From JADLHS01 sp049840435 (lineage in GTDB: Bacteria > Verrucomicrobiota > Verrucomicrobiia > Limisphaerales > JADLHS01), in the NCBI GenBank assembly GCA_049840435.1, contig JASGKY010000053.1, positions 48,964 through 112,963 on the forward strand: a stretch of 64,000 bases of DNA, read 5' to 3'. Numbering within the stretch: position 1 is the first letter of the stretch; every line of letters begins with the position of its first letter. The position numbers were made by a program, and so were the translations under genes. Shown piece after piece: positions 39,391 to 48,900 of the stretch. Under the pieces are notes generated by a model that saw nothing but the letters and a program-made list of their open reading frames with translations, ran no database searches and was not told where the DNA came from.

Positions 39391-41084
39391 TCAGGGGGCT
39401 TGCAATCGGAAGAACCGTGACGTTGTGCCGTCCACTGGAATACTCGTGCTGAAGACGGGATTGGTGTCCAGCACGGCATTGGTGGTATTGGTCCAGACCG
39501 GCGAAGTCAGATTGGTGGTGGACGCGAGCGCGAGGCCTGCGCCGCTGACGGGCCATTTGAGGATGAGTAGATTATTGCTGACGCTGGGCGAGAGATTAAC
39601 CGGCGCGTCAATTTTCCGAAAGCGTCCGCGACGGGCAGCACGTTACCGCCGCTGCCGAACATGGAGCGTTGATCGAAGCCTGCGAGTCCTTGCCCGGATA
39701 ACTGTTGGTTATCCGTACCCCACCAGAAAATTCCTGCGCCCAGTCCGTTGGGCACACCTTTGACGATCTTGGCGAGTTCGATGGTGAACTGCACTTGGCC
39801 GTTGGTCGTGGCGGGGATGCCGAAGATGTTCGTCGAATTTGCACGGGGGAACGCAGTTTCCATCACCATCACTGGCTTGCGATAACGTGCGGTGGCGTTG
39901 TTGAGGCAGGTGCGCAACGCATCGAAGTCGCCATGCCACCACGGATAATAACTCTGGCCGATGATATCGAAGGTCACCTGCTGCGCGGCAAGATTATCGA
40001 AATACCATTGGGTTGCGGTCCAATCGCCACCGCGATCCAGATGGATGATAAACTTCGGCGCGTTCGTGCCAGCGGCATCCTTCACGCCTTGGATGGCATT
40101 CGTGAGCAGTTGTGCGAGTTGCGACCATTGCGTGGCGTTGTCGAAGCTGCCGCCGACGCGGCCTTCGTCCCAGAGCATTCCGGGCGTGATCTCGTTGCCG
40201 GTCTGCACGTAATCCGGCATCGCGCCCGCCGCCTGGAACGCGGCGATGGTGTTGCTGCTGTAGTCGCGGATCTGTGCTTTTAGTTGAGCGAAGGTCAGGT
40301 TCGTCCACGCAGCGGGCTTGGTTTGCTTGCCAGGATCGGCCCACGTATCGGAGTAATGAAAGTCGAGCAGTAGTTTGAGTCCGGCGTTCTTCACGCGCAC
40401 GGCGAGGGGCAGGGTGTAGGTGAGGTTGTTGGTGTAATTGTAGGCGTTCGCTTGCGCCTGCACCGCGCTGCTGGTGAACAGCCGGAGGCGGACGCAATTG
40501 ACGCCCCGATCTTTCAGGATGGTCAGCGCATCCTGCGCCTGTCCGTTGACGCGATAGGTGATGCCGCGATTCTCGAAGAACGCCAGATGCGACATGTCCA
40601 CTCCCGCAGTGAACTCCGCTGGGCTGATGCCGTTCGTGATGGCCGGAGCATTGGTGATGTTGTCGAAGTAAGCCACCGGCAACGTCTGATTGCCTGCGGT
40701 GACTTGAAAAGAGCGATTCGCGCCAGCTTCCCAGATCAATTGTCCTGCCGCGCTGTTGCCGCCCGGATTGATGATGAACTTATGCTGTTCCGTGCCGCCG
40801 GTGGCGACGTTGTTGTTGAACGTGCCGACGTAAATGTTGGAGTCACTCGTGCTGGGCGTGAGTATTGAAGTCGTGGCCCAGTCCGTCGTGGAAAATGTGC
40901 CGGAGACGATCACAGTATCGCCGGACGAGGGGAGAAAATTTCCGAGCGCCCGCTGCACGCCCAGGTTCACCTGATATGTGACTTGGTTACTCCAAGCCGT
41001 CACCGTATGAGTTAGTAAGAATCCTGCCACGATCCGGGTGATCCGGCGGCGGCAATAAAGATTCTGGGGTGATGTCAGGCTCAT
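39391..41084 (-). CDS. GH53 endo-beta-1,4-galactanase with N-terminal starch-binding-fold module (one frame break)
   Basis: Residues ~30-155 form a beta-sandwich module (VTYQVNLGVQRALGNFLPSSG) that is repeated in the upstream protein. The GH53 barrel follows: ISPAEFTAGVDMSHLAFFE, VRLRLFTS, acid/base Glu in QTGNEITPGMLWDEG, nucleophile Glu in VMVMETAFPR. Near 39615 an AAAA run breaks the frame; on repair the protein continues for about 75 residues and ends SRFFRLQAP at the TGA 39391-39393. Without repair it ends in an unnatural Arg/Pro/Ser tail. GH53 enzymes cut galactan or arabinogalactan side chains of pectin. It is between the module-repeat protein and GH2, on the same strand. Confidence 0.92.
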
Positions 41085-41187
41085 GCCTCACTTTGGCTCA
41101 AACGTTGTTTGCTGTCGCGCCTGAATACAGTCCTGTGACGCAGTGCGGTGCGTCGCAGAAACACATAAGTGTGATCGGCTTCTTGAA

Positions 41188-42516
41188 TCACGGACCGATC
41201 AGCCGGAAATACTTTTGGTTGCCGTCGATGTTTACGGTAGCTGTGCTGACGCCGAGTGTGTTGGGGACATCGCCCCAGACGCCCGTCACCGGTGCATTCG
41301 TCTGCAATCGAATCAGCGGTCCCGCAGTCCAGTTTGCCGTGACCTGTCCACCGCTCGGAGGCGTCAAGGATACGGTACCGAGGTGACCTTGGTTGTTGTG
41401 GTACACATCCGGCAACACCGTTGCCATGTTGGTGAAGATGAATTGCCGGTCGTTGGCGAGATTCGGCCCGACCCCATTGGTCTCCCAGTTGCCGCCATTT
41501 TCGAGGACGAACTTGTAATTCACCGCGCTGCCGACGGTGTTGGTGATCGTGAATGTGCCGCTCCACACGTAGAAATTGGTCGGCGTCTGCGTCAGCACCT
41601 GCGCGACCGGACTCCACGTATTGTTAAAGACGTCGCCAGCCACAGTCACCGTGCCAGCAATGGGGTCAAACGTGCCGCGCGCCACTTCTGCCGCGAGGTT
41701 CACTTTGAATGTGACCTGTGTGCCAACCAAGCTGGTGGAACTGGTAATGTTGTTGAAATAAACAGTGGGCAACGTTGCGGCCACGTTGGTGTAGGTGTAT
41801 TGCCGATTCTGGGCGCCGTTCGGGCCAACCCCGTTGTTTTCCCAAGTCTCTCCAGTGAGGGTTGTCAGCATGACGAACTTGTAGTTCACCGTGCTGCCGA
41901 CTGTATTCGTCGTGTTGAACGTGCCTTGCCACACGTTGGGATCGCTGATGCTGTTGGTGAGGGTCTGCGCGCCGACGGCCCAGTTATTATTAAAAACATC
42001 GCCTGCCACATAAACAGAATCCGTCGCGGGGTTGAAGTTTCCCAACGTGGCCTGCACGCCCATGTTCACGGCGAATGTCACCTGGGTGATGACGAGATTG
42101 TTCGCGCTGCTGACGTCATTGTAAAAGACAACTGGCTGGGTTTGGTCACTCGCTGCGACCTGATAAAAGCGCTGAGCGCTGGTCTCCCAGTTCAAGGCCG
42201 TTCCTGTCCCGCCCGTATCGCGGATGAACCGGTAATTCACCCAACCCGAGGCGGCGACGTCATTGGCGAATGTGCCTTCGTAGATGTTGGGATTACCAGA
42301 ACTCGGCGTCAGAACGCTGCCCGTAGTCCAGTCTGTGGGGGTGAATGTGCCGGCGACACGGACAGTGTCGCCGTTGGCGGGATTAAAATTGCCCAAGGCG
42401 ATCTGGACGCTCATGTCCACTTGATAAGTCACCTGATTTGCTGTCGCCGTCAGGCTGGTTGTCAGGGCGAGACCGCAGGCCGCGCTCAGGCCGGAGAGGA
42501 TGGTTTTTGATTTCAT
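41188..42516 (-). CDS. Secreted protein of three tandem starch-binding-fold modules
   Basis: 442 residues with a signal peptide (to about SLTATANQ). Three modules start at about residues 27, 140 and 255 with near-identical openings: VTYQVDMSVQIALGNFNPAN, VTFAVNMGVQATLGNFNPAT and VTFKVNLAAEVARGTFDPIA, each followed by G-D-x-V-x-V-A-G and an N-x-W. This is the CBM20/48 or SusE-like carbohydrate-binding fold. The last 65 residues are the shared tail ending KYFRLIGP. It most likely captures galactan fragments at the surface for GH53 and GH2 downstream. Element 1 (42578-42595) lies 62 bases before the ATG. Confidence 0.85.
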   Translation of the reverse strand: MKSKTILSGLSAACGLALTTSLTATANQVTYQVDMSVQIALGNFNPANGDTVRVAGTFTPTDWTTGSVLTPSSGNPNIYEGTFANDVAASGWVNYRFIRDTGGTGTALNWETSAQRFYQVAASDQTQPVVFYNDVSSANNLVITQVTFAVNMGVQATLGNFNPATDSVYVAGDVFNNNWAVGAQTLTNSISDPNVWQGTFNTTNTVGSTVNYKFVMLTTLTGETWENNGVGPNGAQNRQYTYTNVAATLPTVYFNNITSSTSLVGTQVTFKVNLAAEVARGTFDPIAGTVTVAGDVFNNTWSPVAQVLTQTPTNFYVWSGTFTITNTVGSAVNYKFVLENGGNWETNGVGPNLANDRQFIFTNMATVLPDVYHNNQGHLGTVSLTPPSGGQVTANWTAGPLIRLQTNAPVTGVWGDVPNTLGVSTATVNIDGNQKYFRLIGP

Positions 42517-42577
42517 GGTTGTGGTAACGATGGGTTGGTTGGGGCTGAGATTAAGTTGCCTGTAAACGGCTGGGTTG

Positions 42578-42595
42578 GCCTAGCCTCACAAATGT
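42578..42595 (-). promoter_or_regulatory. ACATTTGTGAGGCTRGGC element, copy 1
   Basis: On the minus strand ACATTTGTGAGGCTAGGC, preceded by CCTC so that CCTCACA and TGTGAGG form a perfect dyad. It is 61 bases before the ATG of the module-repeat gene. The same 18 bases precede two other genes in the window. Confidence 0.75.
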
Positions 42596-42612
42596 GAGGA
42601 TTCGGCCTGTCC

Positions 42613-43371
42613 TTAGTAATAGGCCGTGTCCACGCCGCTGTATTGCCACTCGATGATGCTGCGTTGACGGCTCTCGACGTGGCCGTCCACATAGCCGGCA
42701 TTGACGGAGCGCACCTCCTGGCCGTTGGCATGGCCGTTCCGGGCCTTGGTGATGCTGGTCTGGATACCGGCGGCGTTGCAGTAGTCCGTGATGACGGGTT
42801 GGATTGCGCCCAGCGGATCGTCCACACGCGTGGGCCAGCCATTAGTGCCACGGGCGCGCAAGCCGTAATTGACTCCGGGAAACGTGAGGCTGGTGAGCCC
42901 AGCCTTGCGCGGGACCCACCAGGCGTGATTCAGAATGGCAAACCCGCCGGAGTACCGCGCGATGAAGTATTTGTTCAGGTCATCCGTGTGGCTCAAGCTG
43001 CGGGAGAGGTTGGCCACGGACCAAGTGTTGGCCTCGCTTAACTCTTGCGGACGCACCGGGCAGAACCACATCGGGACCGTCAAGCCGTATGGGGCGAGAG
43101 CGGGGACCATTTCTGGTGCGACATCCCAAGCATTACGCCCAGTGCCGCTCATGGGGAAGGACGGCAACAATCCGCGTGGATTGTCATTCGCGTAAAGGTT
43201 GTTCACGATGCCCCATTGCCGGTAATTCGAGGTGCAGCTGATGACCTTGGCCTTGAATTTCGCCCGGCCCAGTGCAGGCAGGAGCATGGCGGCGAGGATG
43301 GCAATGATCGCAATGACCACAAGCAATTCAATCAGTGTGAATGCGCGCAGCGTGGGGCGAGGGGTAATCAT
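42613..43371 (-). CDS. Prepilin-type pseudopilin (PulG-like)
   Basis: Start ATG 43371 (MITPRPTLRAFTLIELLVVI) gives the classical leader: short, cleaved before the Phe of FTLIELLVVIAIIAILAAML, with Glu at +5. The C-terminal domain has the 'H-x9-DG-G type' end (SVNAGYVDGHVESRQRS), which marks the large DUF1559-like group of verrucomicrobial pseudopilins. It is secreted through a type II/IV pilus-like apparatus; no enzyme function is known. Copy 2 of the shared element is 35 bases upstream. It parallels the pseudopilin beside the GH95 gene in the first locus. Confidence 0.88.
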   Translation of the reverse strand: MITPRPTLRAFTLIELLVVIAIIAILAAMLLPALGRAKFKAKVISCTSNYRQWGIVNNLYANDNPRGLLPSFPMSGTGRNAWDVAPEMVPALAPYGLTVPMWFCPVRPQELSEANTWSVANLSRSLSHTDDLNKYFIARYSGGFAILNHAWWVPRKAGLTSLTFPGVNYGLRARGTNGWPTRVDDPLGAIQPVITDYCNAAGIQTSITKARNGHANGQEVRSVNAGYVDGHVESRQRSIIEWQYSGVDTAYY

Positions 43372-43406
43372 GTGATGCTGCCAGCATCGCTGCGCCACCA
43401 CGATTC

Positions 43407-43424
43407 GCCTAGCCTCACAAATGT
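43407..43424 (-). promoter_or_regulatory. ACATTTGTGAGGCTRGGC element, copy 2
   Basis: On the minus strand ACATTTGTGAGGCTAGGC, identical to copy 1, 35 bases before the pseudopilin ATG at 43371. Confidence 0.75.
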
Positions 43425-44049
43425 AGGGAACAATCTGCTTTCAGCCCGCTCAGCCAAATCAGACTGGAAGCCCCGTCCGAATGCCCGATTTTGTCTCAGA
43501 ACCGCGAAACCGTGTCCCAACGGCGCGAAAAGCTCCTTAAAAAGCGTTTACCTAAACAACTTTCGTCCTTAACTAATATTCTTTTATCTCCAAAGTTGTT
43601 TCGGAAATGATTTCCGAAACAACTTTTAAGACAAACGGAGTTTAGTTTAAGGCTTCCGGAGTTTCGGTAAGAAATTTTGGACATTCGATTGTTAGGGAAG
43701 TAGTCATCGGAGGCATGTTCGGAGTTTCGATTGTGTCTCAGGAAGGAACAGCAACCGTTTCCGAACCAAAAATGCCGCCGGGCTAAACTCCTTTTACGGC
43801 AAACTAAACTCCGGAAATGATAAAAGAAGTTTCGGAAACGCGCCCGGCTACTCCGAAACCATCGCCAGAAATCAATTCCCTCCCGAGCAAAGCTCCGTCC
43901 CTGTTTTCCCCTCCGACGGAAACCATTTTCGCTCCCACCAAAATCCTTTCCGAAACTCTGAAACTCTCTACTAAAACTCCGCCCGTCTCGAATCAGACTC
44001 TGGAAATGGAAAGCCAAATCAGATAATGCCATTGCAAAACGTCCCGGCA
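43425..44049. other. Non-coding, motif-dense region beside the CRISPR array
   Basis: About 625 bases. The words GTTTCGGAA, TTTCCGAAAC, GGAGTTT and AAACTCC recur about fifteen times on both strands. CGGAGTTTAGTTT (43636-43648) has a perfect inverse copy at 43801-43813. The 12-mer AGCCAAATCAGA stands at both ends (43452-43463 and 44012-44023). Long open frames here translate to low-quality Arg/Phe/Ser-rich protein and are not convincing genes. It may hold a CRISPR leader on its right side, a decayed mobile element, or both. Confidence 0.5.
43592..43626. repeat. Perfect 16-bp inverted repeat with 3-base loop
   Basis: The left arm 43592-43607 (AAAGTTGTTTCGGAAA) and right arm 43611-43626 are exact reverse complements around TGA. 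No gene ends here, so it is not an obvious terminator, though the pseudopilin transcript runs the other way. It shares the TTTCGGAA word with the surrounding region. Confidence 0.85.
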
Positions 44050-44349
44050 GCTTTGCCTTGATTCCAAAAACGGGGGGAGCAAACTGCAAACTGCAATCAA
44101 TGCGCTCCGTGCTGGGCTTTGCCTTGATTCCAAAAACGGGGGGAGCAAACTCGGCTCTTGTTCAACCCATGTTTCAACGTAGCTTTGCCTTGATTCCAAA
44201 AACGGGGGGAGCAAACTCAAGCAAACTATCACCGTCTCACGTGTCTCGCTTTGCCTTGATTCCAAAAACGGGGGGAGCAAACTACGTCGAGTGGATGGGA
44301 TTTGGAGGTGGAGGCTTTGCCTTGATTCCAAAAACGGGGGGAGCAAACT
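44050..44349. CRISPR. CRISPR array: five identical 36-bp repeats, four 30-bp spacers
   Basis: Repeats at 44050-44085, 44116-44151, 44182-44217, 44248-44283 and 44314-44349 are identical (start GCTTTGCCTTGATTCC, end GGGGGGAGCAAACT). Spacers at 44086-44115, 44152-44181, 44218-44247 and 44284-44313 are unique and all 30 bases. 36-bp repeats with 30-bp spacers and TTTGC/GCAAA ends are typical of type II-C. There is no degenerate end repeat. cas2 lies 47 bases to the right, facing the array; cas1 and cas9 are absent from the window. Transcription direction is not settled. Confidence 0.97.
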
Positions 44350-44363
44350 CGGTGGGCGTAAGC

Positions 44364-44405
44364 CTCTGAGTTTGCCCTCCTTGTTTACAAAGCGGGCTAC
44401 CAGAG
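44364..44405. other. Anti-repeat-like, hairpin-forming sequence between array and cas2
   Basis: AGTTTGCCCTCCTTGTTT at 44369-44386 can pair with the 3' end of the plus-strand CRISPR repeat at 17 of 18 positions, counting G-T pairs. The flanks also fold: CTCTG/CAGAG, GCCC/GGGC and TTGT/ACAA are nested. It may be a tracrRNA anti-repeat or a decayed inverted repeat copy. A canonical tracrRNA tail is not obvious in either direction; the right side runs into the end of cas2. Confidence 0.4.
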
Positions 44406-44732
44406 TTGAATCTGTTCGGGCATGTCTTCCGCCTCCCCTTCGGCGGCGGGAGAGCCTTGGATGACGTAAGATCGTTCCCATTGAGCACGGGTAACGAAGA
44501 TTCCCCGGACACTGCCTTCGGGGGGAAGGCTCTTTTTCAGGCGGTCAATGTGGGTTTCCTGGCGGGCAAAGGAAACACAGGCCCGGGCATAGACACTGAA
44601 CTGGATCATCTGGTAGCCGTCATCAATGAGAAAGTTTCGGAAGTCTGTAGCTGCTTTACGCTGCTTCTTCGTTCCGACGGGCAGATCAAAGGTGACGACT
44701 AGCCAACCCATTTTGTATTTTTCGGTGTCCAC
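44397..44732 (-). CDS. cas2: CRISPR-associated endonuclease Cas2, type II-C-like
   Basis: 111 residues from ATG 44732, or 104 from ATG 44711 (MGWLVVTFDLP), the likelier start. Core strand WLVVTFDLPVGTKKQRKAA with the conserved Asp, then FRNFLIDDGYQMIQFSVYAR and RLKKSLPPEGSVRGIFVT, the form found with Cas9 systems, and a C-terminal QIQLW. Cas2 dimers work with Cas1 as the spacer integrase; alone it cannot acquire spacers. Here cas1 and cas9, which would normally lie upstream (to the right), are missing and a truncated FN3 gene begins within about 10-30 bases. Confidence 0.93.
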   Translation of the reverse strand: MDTEKYKMGWLVVTFDLPVGTKKQRKAATDFRNFLIDDGYQMIQFSVYARACVSFARQETHIDRLKKSLPPEGSVRGIFVTRAQWERSYVIQGSPAAEGEAEDMPEQIQLW

Positions 44733-44740
44733 GGTTTGTA

Positions 44741-45154
44741 ATGACGCGGCTGGTTTTCCAGGACCGCCCGCCGGAATCCCCTGACCACGCCTTCCACTAC
44801 GTGCAATCCCAAGGTAAGAATGATCTGACGATCATCTTGTCCTCCGGGTTCACAGTGAACAAGACGGACCGCACGCGGCGGCCGTTGCCCAAGCCGGTGA
44901 TCACAGACATCGACAACTTCGCGAGTACGCAGTTGATGGTGTCCATGCCACCGCTGGACAATGCGCGGTCGTATGAGTTCCGCGCGCGCGTCGGCGATGG
45001 CGATTGGAAGACGGTCGCCATCTCGACGAAGGCGCGGAAGGTCATCCTCGGCGGATTCACGCCGGGGGCGACGTATGACCTGCAAGGTCGCGGCGTGGGT
45101 GGCAGCACGGGTTACTCGGATTGGAGTGATCCAGTGTCGCACATGGCCACCTGA
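44741..45154 (+). pseudogene. 5'-truncated fibronectin type III protein gene
   Basis: About 137 residues with one clear FN3 domain (residues ~45-135: VITDIDNFASTQLMVSMPPL, SYEFRARVGDGDWK, LTPGATYDLQGRGVGG in near form). Related verrucomicrobial proteins, as I recall them, are longer at the N-terminus (about 200 residues or more). The frame here stays open leftward into cas2 without a start or ribosome site of quality, so the gene is probably cut at the cas2 junction. A good terminator follows it, as expected for the intact 3' end of a gene. It could still be expressed as a short protein from ATG 44741. Confidence 0.6.
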
Positions 45155-45232
45155 TCGGTCCTAAGTCCACGGCCTAAGGTCCAAAGTTGGAGAGAGTGGA
45201 TGGCAGGCTGAGGGCTGGAGCTGGTTGAAAGC

Positions 45233-45267
45233 GCGGCGTGGTTTTATGCGAGCCACGCCGCTTTTTT
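45233..45267 (+). terminator. Intrinsic terminator after the FN3 gene
   Basis: GCGGCGTGG (45233-45241) pairs with CCACGCCGC (45253-45261), an 11-base loop, then six T. Confidence 0.85.
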
Positions 45268-45288
45268 AGGACTGCAGTGGGATTACAG

Positions 45289-45921
45289 CTACGCCGTCTG
45301 GCTGGAGCGGAACTTCAACGCTGCCTCGGTGCGGGAGCGGACGTGCAACTTGTTATAAACGTGTCGCAAGTGCCAGCGTACCGTGCCATCCGTTAGACCG
45401 AGTCGATCGGCAATCTGTTTGTTCGGATGTCCGGCGGCCAACAGTTCCAAGATCTCCCGTTCCCGTGGTGAAAGCTCTTCCACTTCGGCCGCGGCGGTGA
45501 TCGGTTCTTGAAAGGATGAGATGACTTTGCGCGCAATCTCCCGGGACATCGGTGCGCCGCCTTGTCGCACTTCACGCACGGCGGCAATGAGTTCATCGGG
45601 CGTGCAACGCTTGAGCAGATAGCCGCACGCGCCGGCGCGCAACGCCTTGAAGATGCGCTCGGTGTCCTCGTACACCGTCACCATGATGATGTGCAGGCCG
45701 GGCAGCAGTTGCTTGAGTTGCGCTGTGCATTCAATGCCGGACATGTTGGGTAATTGCACGTCCATCAGCACGATGTCGGGTTGATGCTTGGGGATCTGTT
45801 TCAATGCTTCCTCGCCCGTGGCGCAGGTGCAGACGCAGGTGCAATCCTGATCTGCGTTTACAAATTCCGTCAAACTTTCGCGAATGACGCGGCTGTCTTC
45901 CACAATGGCGATCTTGGTCAT
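45289..45921 (-). CDS. NarL/FixJ-family response regulator
   Basis: 210 residues. The receiver has AIVEDS, the phospho-acceptor Asp in IVLMDVQLPNMSG, and the switch Lys in YLLKR. The C-terminal LuxR helix-turn-helix is LSPREREILELLAAG with DGTVRWHLRHVYNKLHV. Its ATG overlaps the kinase stop by four bases, so the two are translationally coupled. It is the likely binder of the ACATTTGTGAGGCTRGGC sites at the neighbouring genes; the dyad CCTCACA-TT-TGTGAGG in copy 1 suits a dimeric LuxR-type protein. This link is inference. Confidence 0.94.
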   Translation of the reverse strand: MTKIAIVEDSRVIRESLTEFVNADQDCTCVCTCATGEEALKQIPKHQPDIVLMDVQLPNMSGIECTAQLKQLLPGLHIIMVTVYEDTERIFKALRAGACGYLLKRCTPDELIAAVREVRQGGAPMSREIARKVISSFQEPITAAAEVEELSPREREILELLAAGHPNKQIADRLGLTDGTVRWHLRHVYNKLHVRSRTEAALKFRSSQTA

Positions 45922-48900
45922 GATTGATACTCCATCGGCACGTCGAAGCGTAATGTCGTGCCGCTCCCGGCCCGGCTGCTGATTTCAAATTGGCCGCCCA
46001 GTTTCTCAATGCGGGTTCGCATGTTGGTCAAGCCATCCATCCCCGTTTCAAACGCGTTTTTGGGGAAGCCGCGGCCGTTGTCGGTGATCGACAATTTTAA
46101 CCGCTTTCCTTCGCAGCGGATTCCGAGCCGGACTTCGGTCGCACCCGAATGCCTCACCACATTGGTGAGCGCTTCTTTGAAAGCGAGAAACAGCTGATGC
46201 CGGCGCCGAGAATCAATGGCGCGATCCGGTTGTTCAGCCGGATCTTCCAGCCGCCACGCGATGTTGGCCAGTCCAAGAAACCGATCCGCATACAAACCGA
46301 AATAGCTTACCAGCGATGACAGGGAGTCGTGGCGCGGGTTCATGGCCCAGACGATTTCGTCGAGTCCGGTGACGAGTTCGCGCGCCTTGCCGCCGACCTG
46401 ATCCAGATACAGGCCGCGCTTTTCGTTGGGTGACGCGGCAGACTTGGCGCGGGCGGCCAACATGCTTATTTCGGTGATGCCGCTGCCGAGTTCATCGTGC
46501 AGGTCTTGAGCGATGCGTGTACGTTCGGCTTCCATGGCCCGTTGATGTTCGACCCGCTGGCGTTCTTGGATCTGTGCGCCGAGCTCGGCGGTGCGTTCCT
46601 CAACCTGCCGGTGCAATTGCGTGATCCATAACGCCGCGGCCGCCAGCACGCACGCCAGCGCGCCGACGATGAATAACAGCCGCTTCAACGTCCACCACGG
46701 CGGCCGGGCCAGTACTTGGATATCTGCGGCCGAACTCAGCAATAATTCAAACGCTGCAATGTCCTGGCCCGCGGCGCGGTTGCCACCCAAACCGGTGTAA
46801 ACTCCGGTCAATTCCAGCCGGCTGCCGTTAGCCAGCGAGGGCAGGGCGTCGGTTGTTTCGTTCAGGTGCACGATGAAGGTCCGCACGCCGTTTTGCATTT
46901 CCAACACGGTATCTGGTTTTGTGCGTCGGACGTTGACGAGCAAGCCTTCGACTTTCACACGGGTGGCGTCGTGATCGGCTTGAATCAAATTGGTGGTGGT
47001 CAGCATTCGCGCGGCGGGCAGCGGAGCGTGCCCGGTTTTGCGGACGACCGCTTCTCGTAGCACTGGCGCCGCGCTGCCGAGCAAATCGGGAAAGCCAACT
47101 ACTTCCACTGTATCGCCGGTTTCGAGGGTGATAGGTTGCTTGGTGGTGAAACGCAACCCACGTTCGCTGTCCATGACAAAATATTCCAGTTCACGGCGAA
47201 AGACGATTTGCCCGGCAACTTTGACCCGTTGAAACACGCCTGCCTGCGGATCGAAGAGCAACAGCTCGCTGGCGGTCTTGCGGGGACTGGAAAATAAATC
47301 CTGTGGCGCCGCTTGTTCGGTCACAAGGTCTGCCGCGTAGATCCGCACGTCGCCCATCCGTACTTGATGTGTTACATAATCCCATGACGCAAACAGACAG
47401 CCACGAATTCGCACCAGCGCGTTGGCGAAAGGTTGCAACCCGAGCGCCGGTTGGCCCGCCAGTCGTAATTCGACCTTCACGACGCCGCCTCGCATCAGCA
47501 AAGTGAGTTCATTGGTGTGCACGGCGGTGACAATGCCCTGCAATTCGATGCGTTGCGCGTCGAGGCTGCCGTTGATGAGTTGATCCCACGTCGGTTGGAC
47601 TGGATCAGGCAGCCGTCCGGCGCCCACTCGGTTGATGCGTTGGGCGGCGACGATGGGTGCAAACAAACTTGGATCGGTCGTACCTTCTACCTCGAGAAAT
47701 TCACCGACTTGCGGTGCTTCGGGCCGTTCGGGCGCGCGATCTTCCACGTAGATGCCGCGTGTTGCGTCCTGAATGGTGAAGGCCTGGTGCTCGGGCAAGA
47801 CGCACGTTACCACCCCACGAAGTTTCACTGGTACGCCCGTTGCGCTTCCTCGCGTTTCAACCGATGCACTTCGCCGGCGGTGATCAGGATCGGAAGAGCG
47901 TTCGTATCCGTTGCTATTGTCGTTGGGGGTTGTGGGTTGGGCGGAGATTCAAGCAGTTGAATCTCCTTTGCGCCGGGCACGAGTAGAATGCCTGCAACAT
48001 TCTGGCCGTCGTCGGTCTGCACCCCATGGCAAAAACCGGTGGCCCGAATTCGCGCGTGCAACCAATTCGTGGCGGTGGTCAGGTCTGGGGCGACACCGAA
48101 TTCTACCTGCATCTGACCCGCGCCGGCCGTGAGTTCCAACTGACAACCGCTGGGTGTTGACCTCACCAAAGTAACTTTGCCTTCGACCTCGCCCCACGTT
48201 GTGTCATCGGACGCCGGAAGAATTTGCCCGACGGTGATCCGTTTTGGTGGTGGCGGTGTGGCCGGACCAAGCGTCGTCAAATGGAGCGTCGGTTCGCCAA
48301 CGAAGAGCCGGCTGCCGTCATCGGATTTGAGGTGAAAGGTGTAGATACCAGCTTGCTTCACAGCCAGTGAACCAGTGAAGACCGCCGCGATGTGTTCGCG
48401 CCAAGGTAGGGCAATGACGGAAAAGTTGGTCGTCGTGCCAGTGCGTGTTGAGGATATAGCAAAATGATCCGGTAAGACGTTGCCACTAAATTCGTGATAA
48501 GCGACATTCAGTCCGTTGTGGCTGGATTCACTTAACGCATTCGTTGCGGACCGGAATAGAACGGTGTCAGGGATGGTTTGTCGCGCTATGTCCGGGCCTT
48601 CATATTCCACTTCGAGGCCGTAACCTTCGACGCCGTTGAACCACTCCAAGCGGATTGGTTGTCGGCCCGATTCGAGAAATGACGGTACCAGATTTTTCGA
48701 CGAGTGCATGAACGCCGTTGTTGTCCACTATCGGACCACGCGTTCCGAGTCGCAACGCATACCCCCGGCGCGTCACCGTGGTTGTTCCTTCCAACCGCAC
48801 GCGTTGTCCTGCGGTCGGGAACGTTCCGGGCAACTCCAGTTCCAGCGCAGTTGTTGCTGTGGCATCGCGTAACACCAGCCGCCCCTGCGCGGCGTTGGCC

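Noticed and set aside
43496..44089. 197-residue minus-strand frame left of the CRISPR array
   Set aside because: Arg/Phe/Ser-rich low-complexity translation of a repeat-dense non-coding region; its N-terminus is the CRISPR repeat itself.
43993..44481. Frames on both strands with repeated 'LLPPFLESRQS' or 'FALIPKTGGAN' units
   Set aside because: Translation of the CRISPR repeats; 36+30 = 66 bases keeps the frame open by chance.
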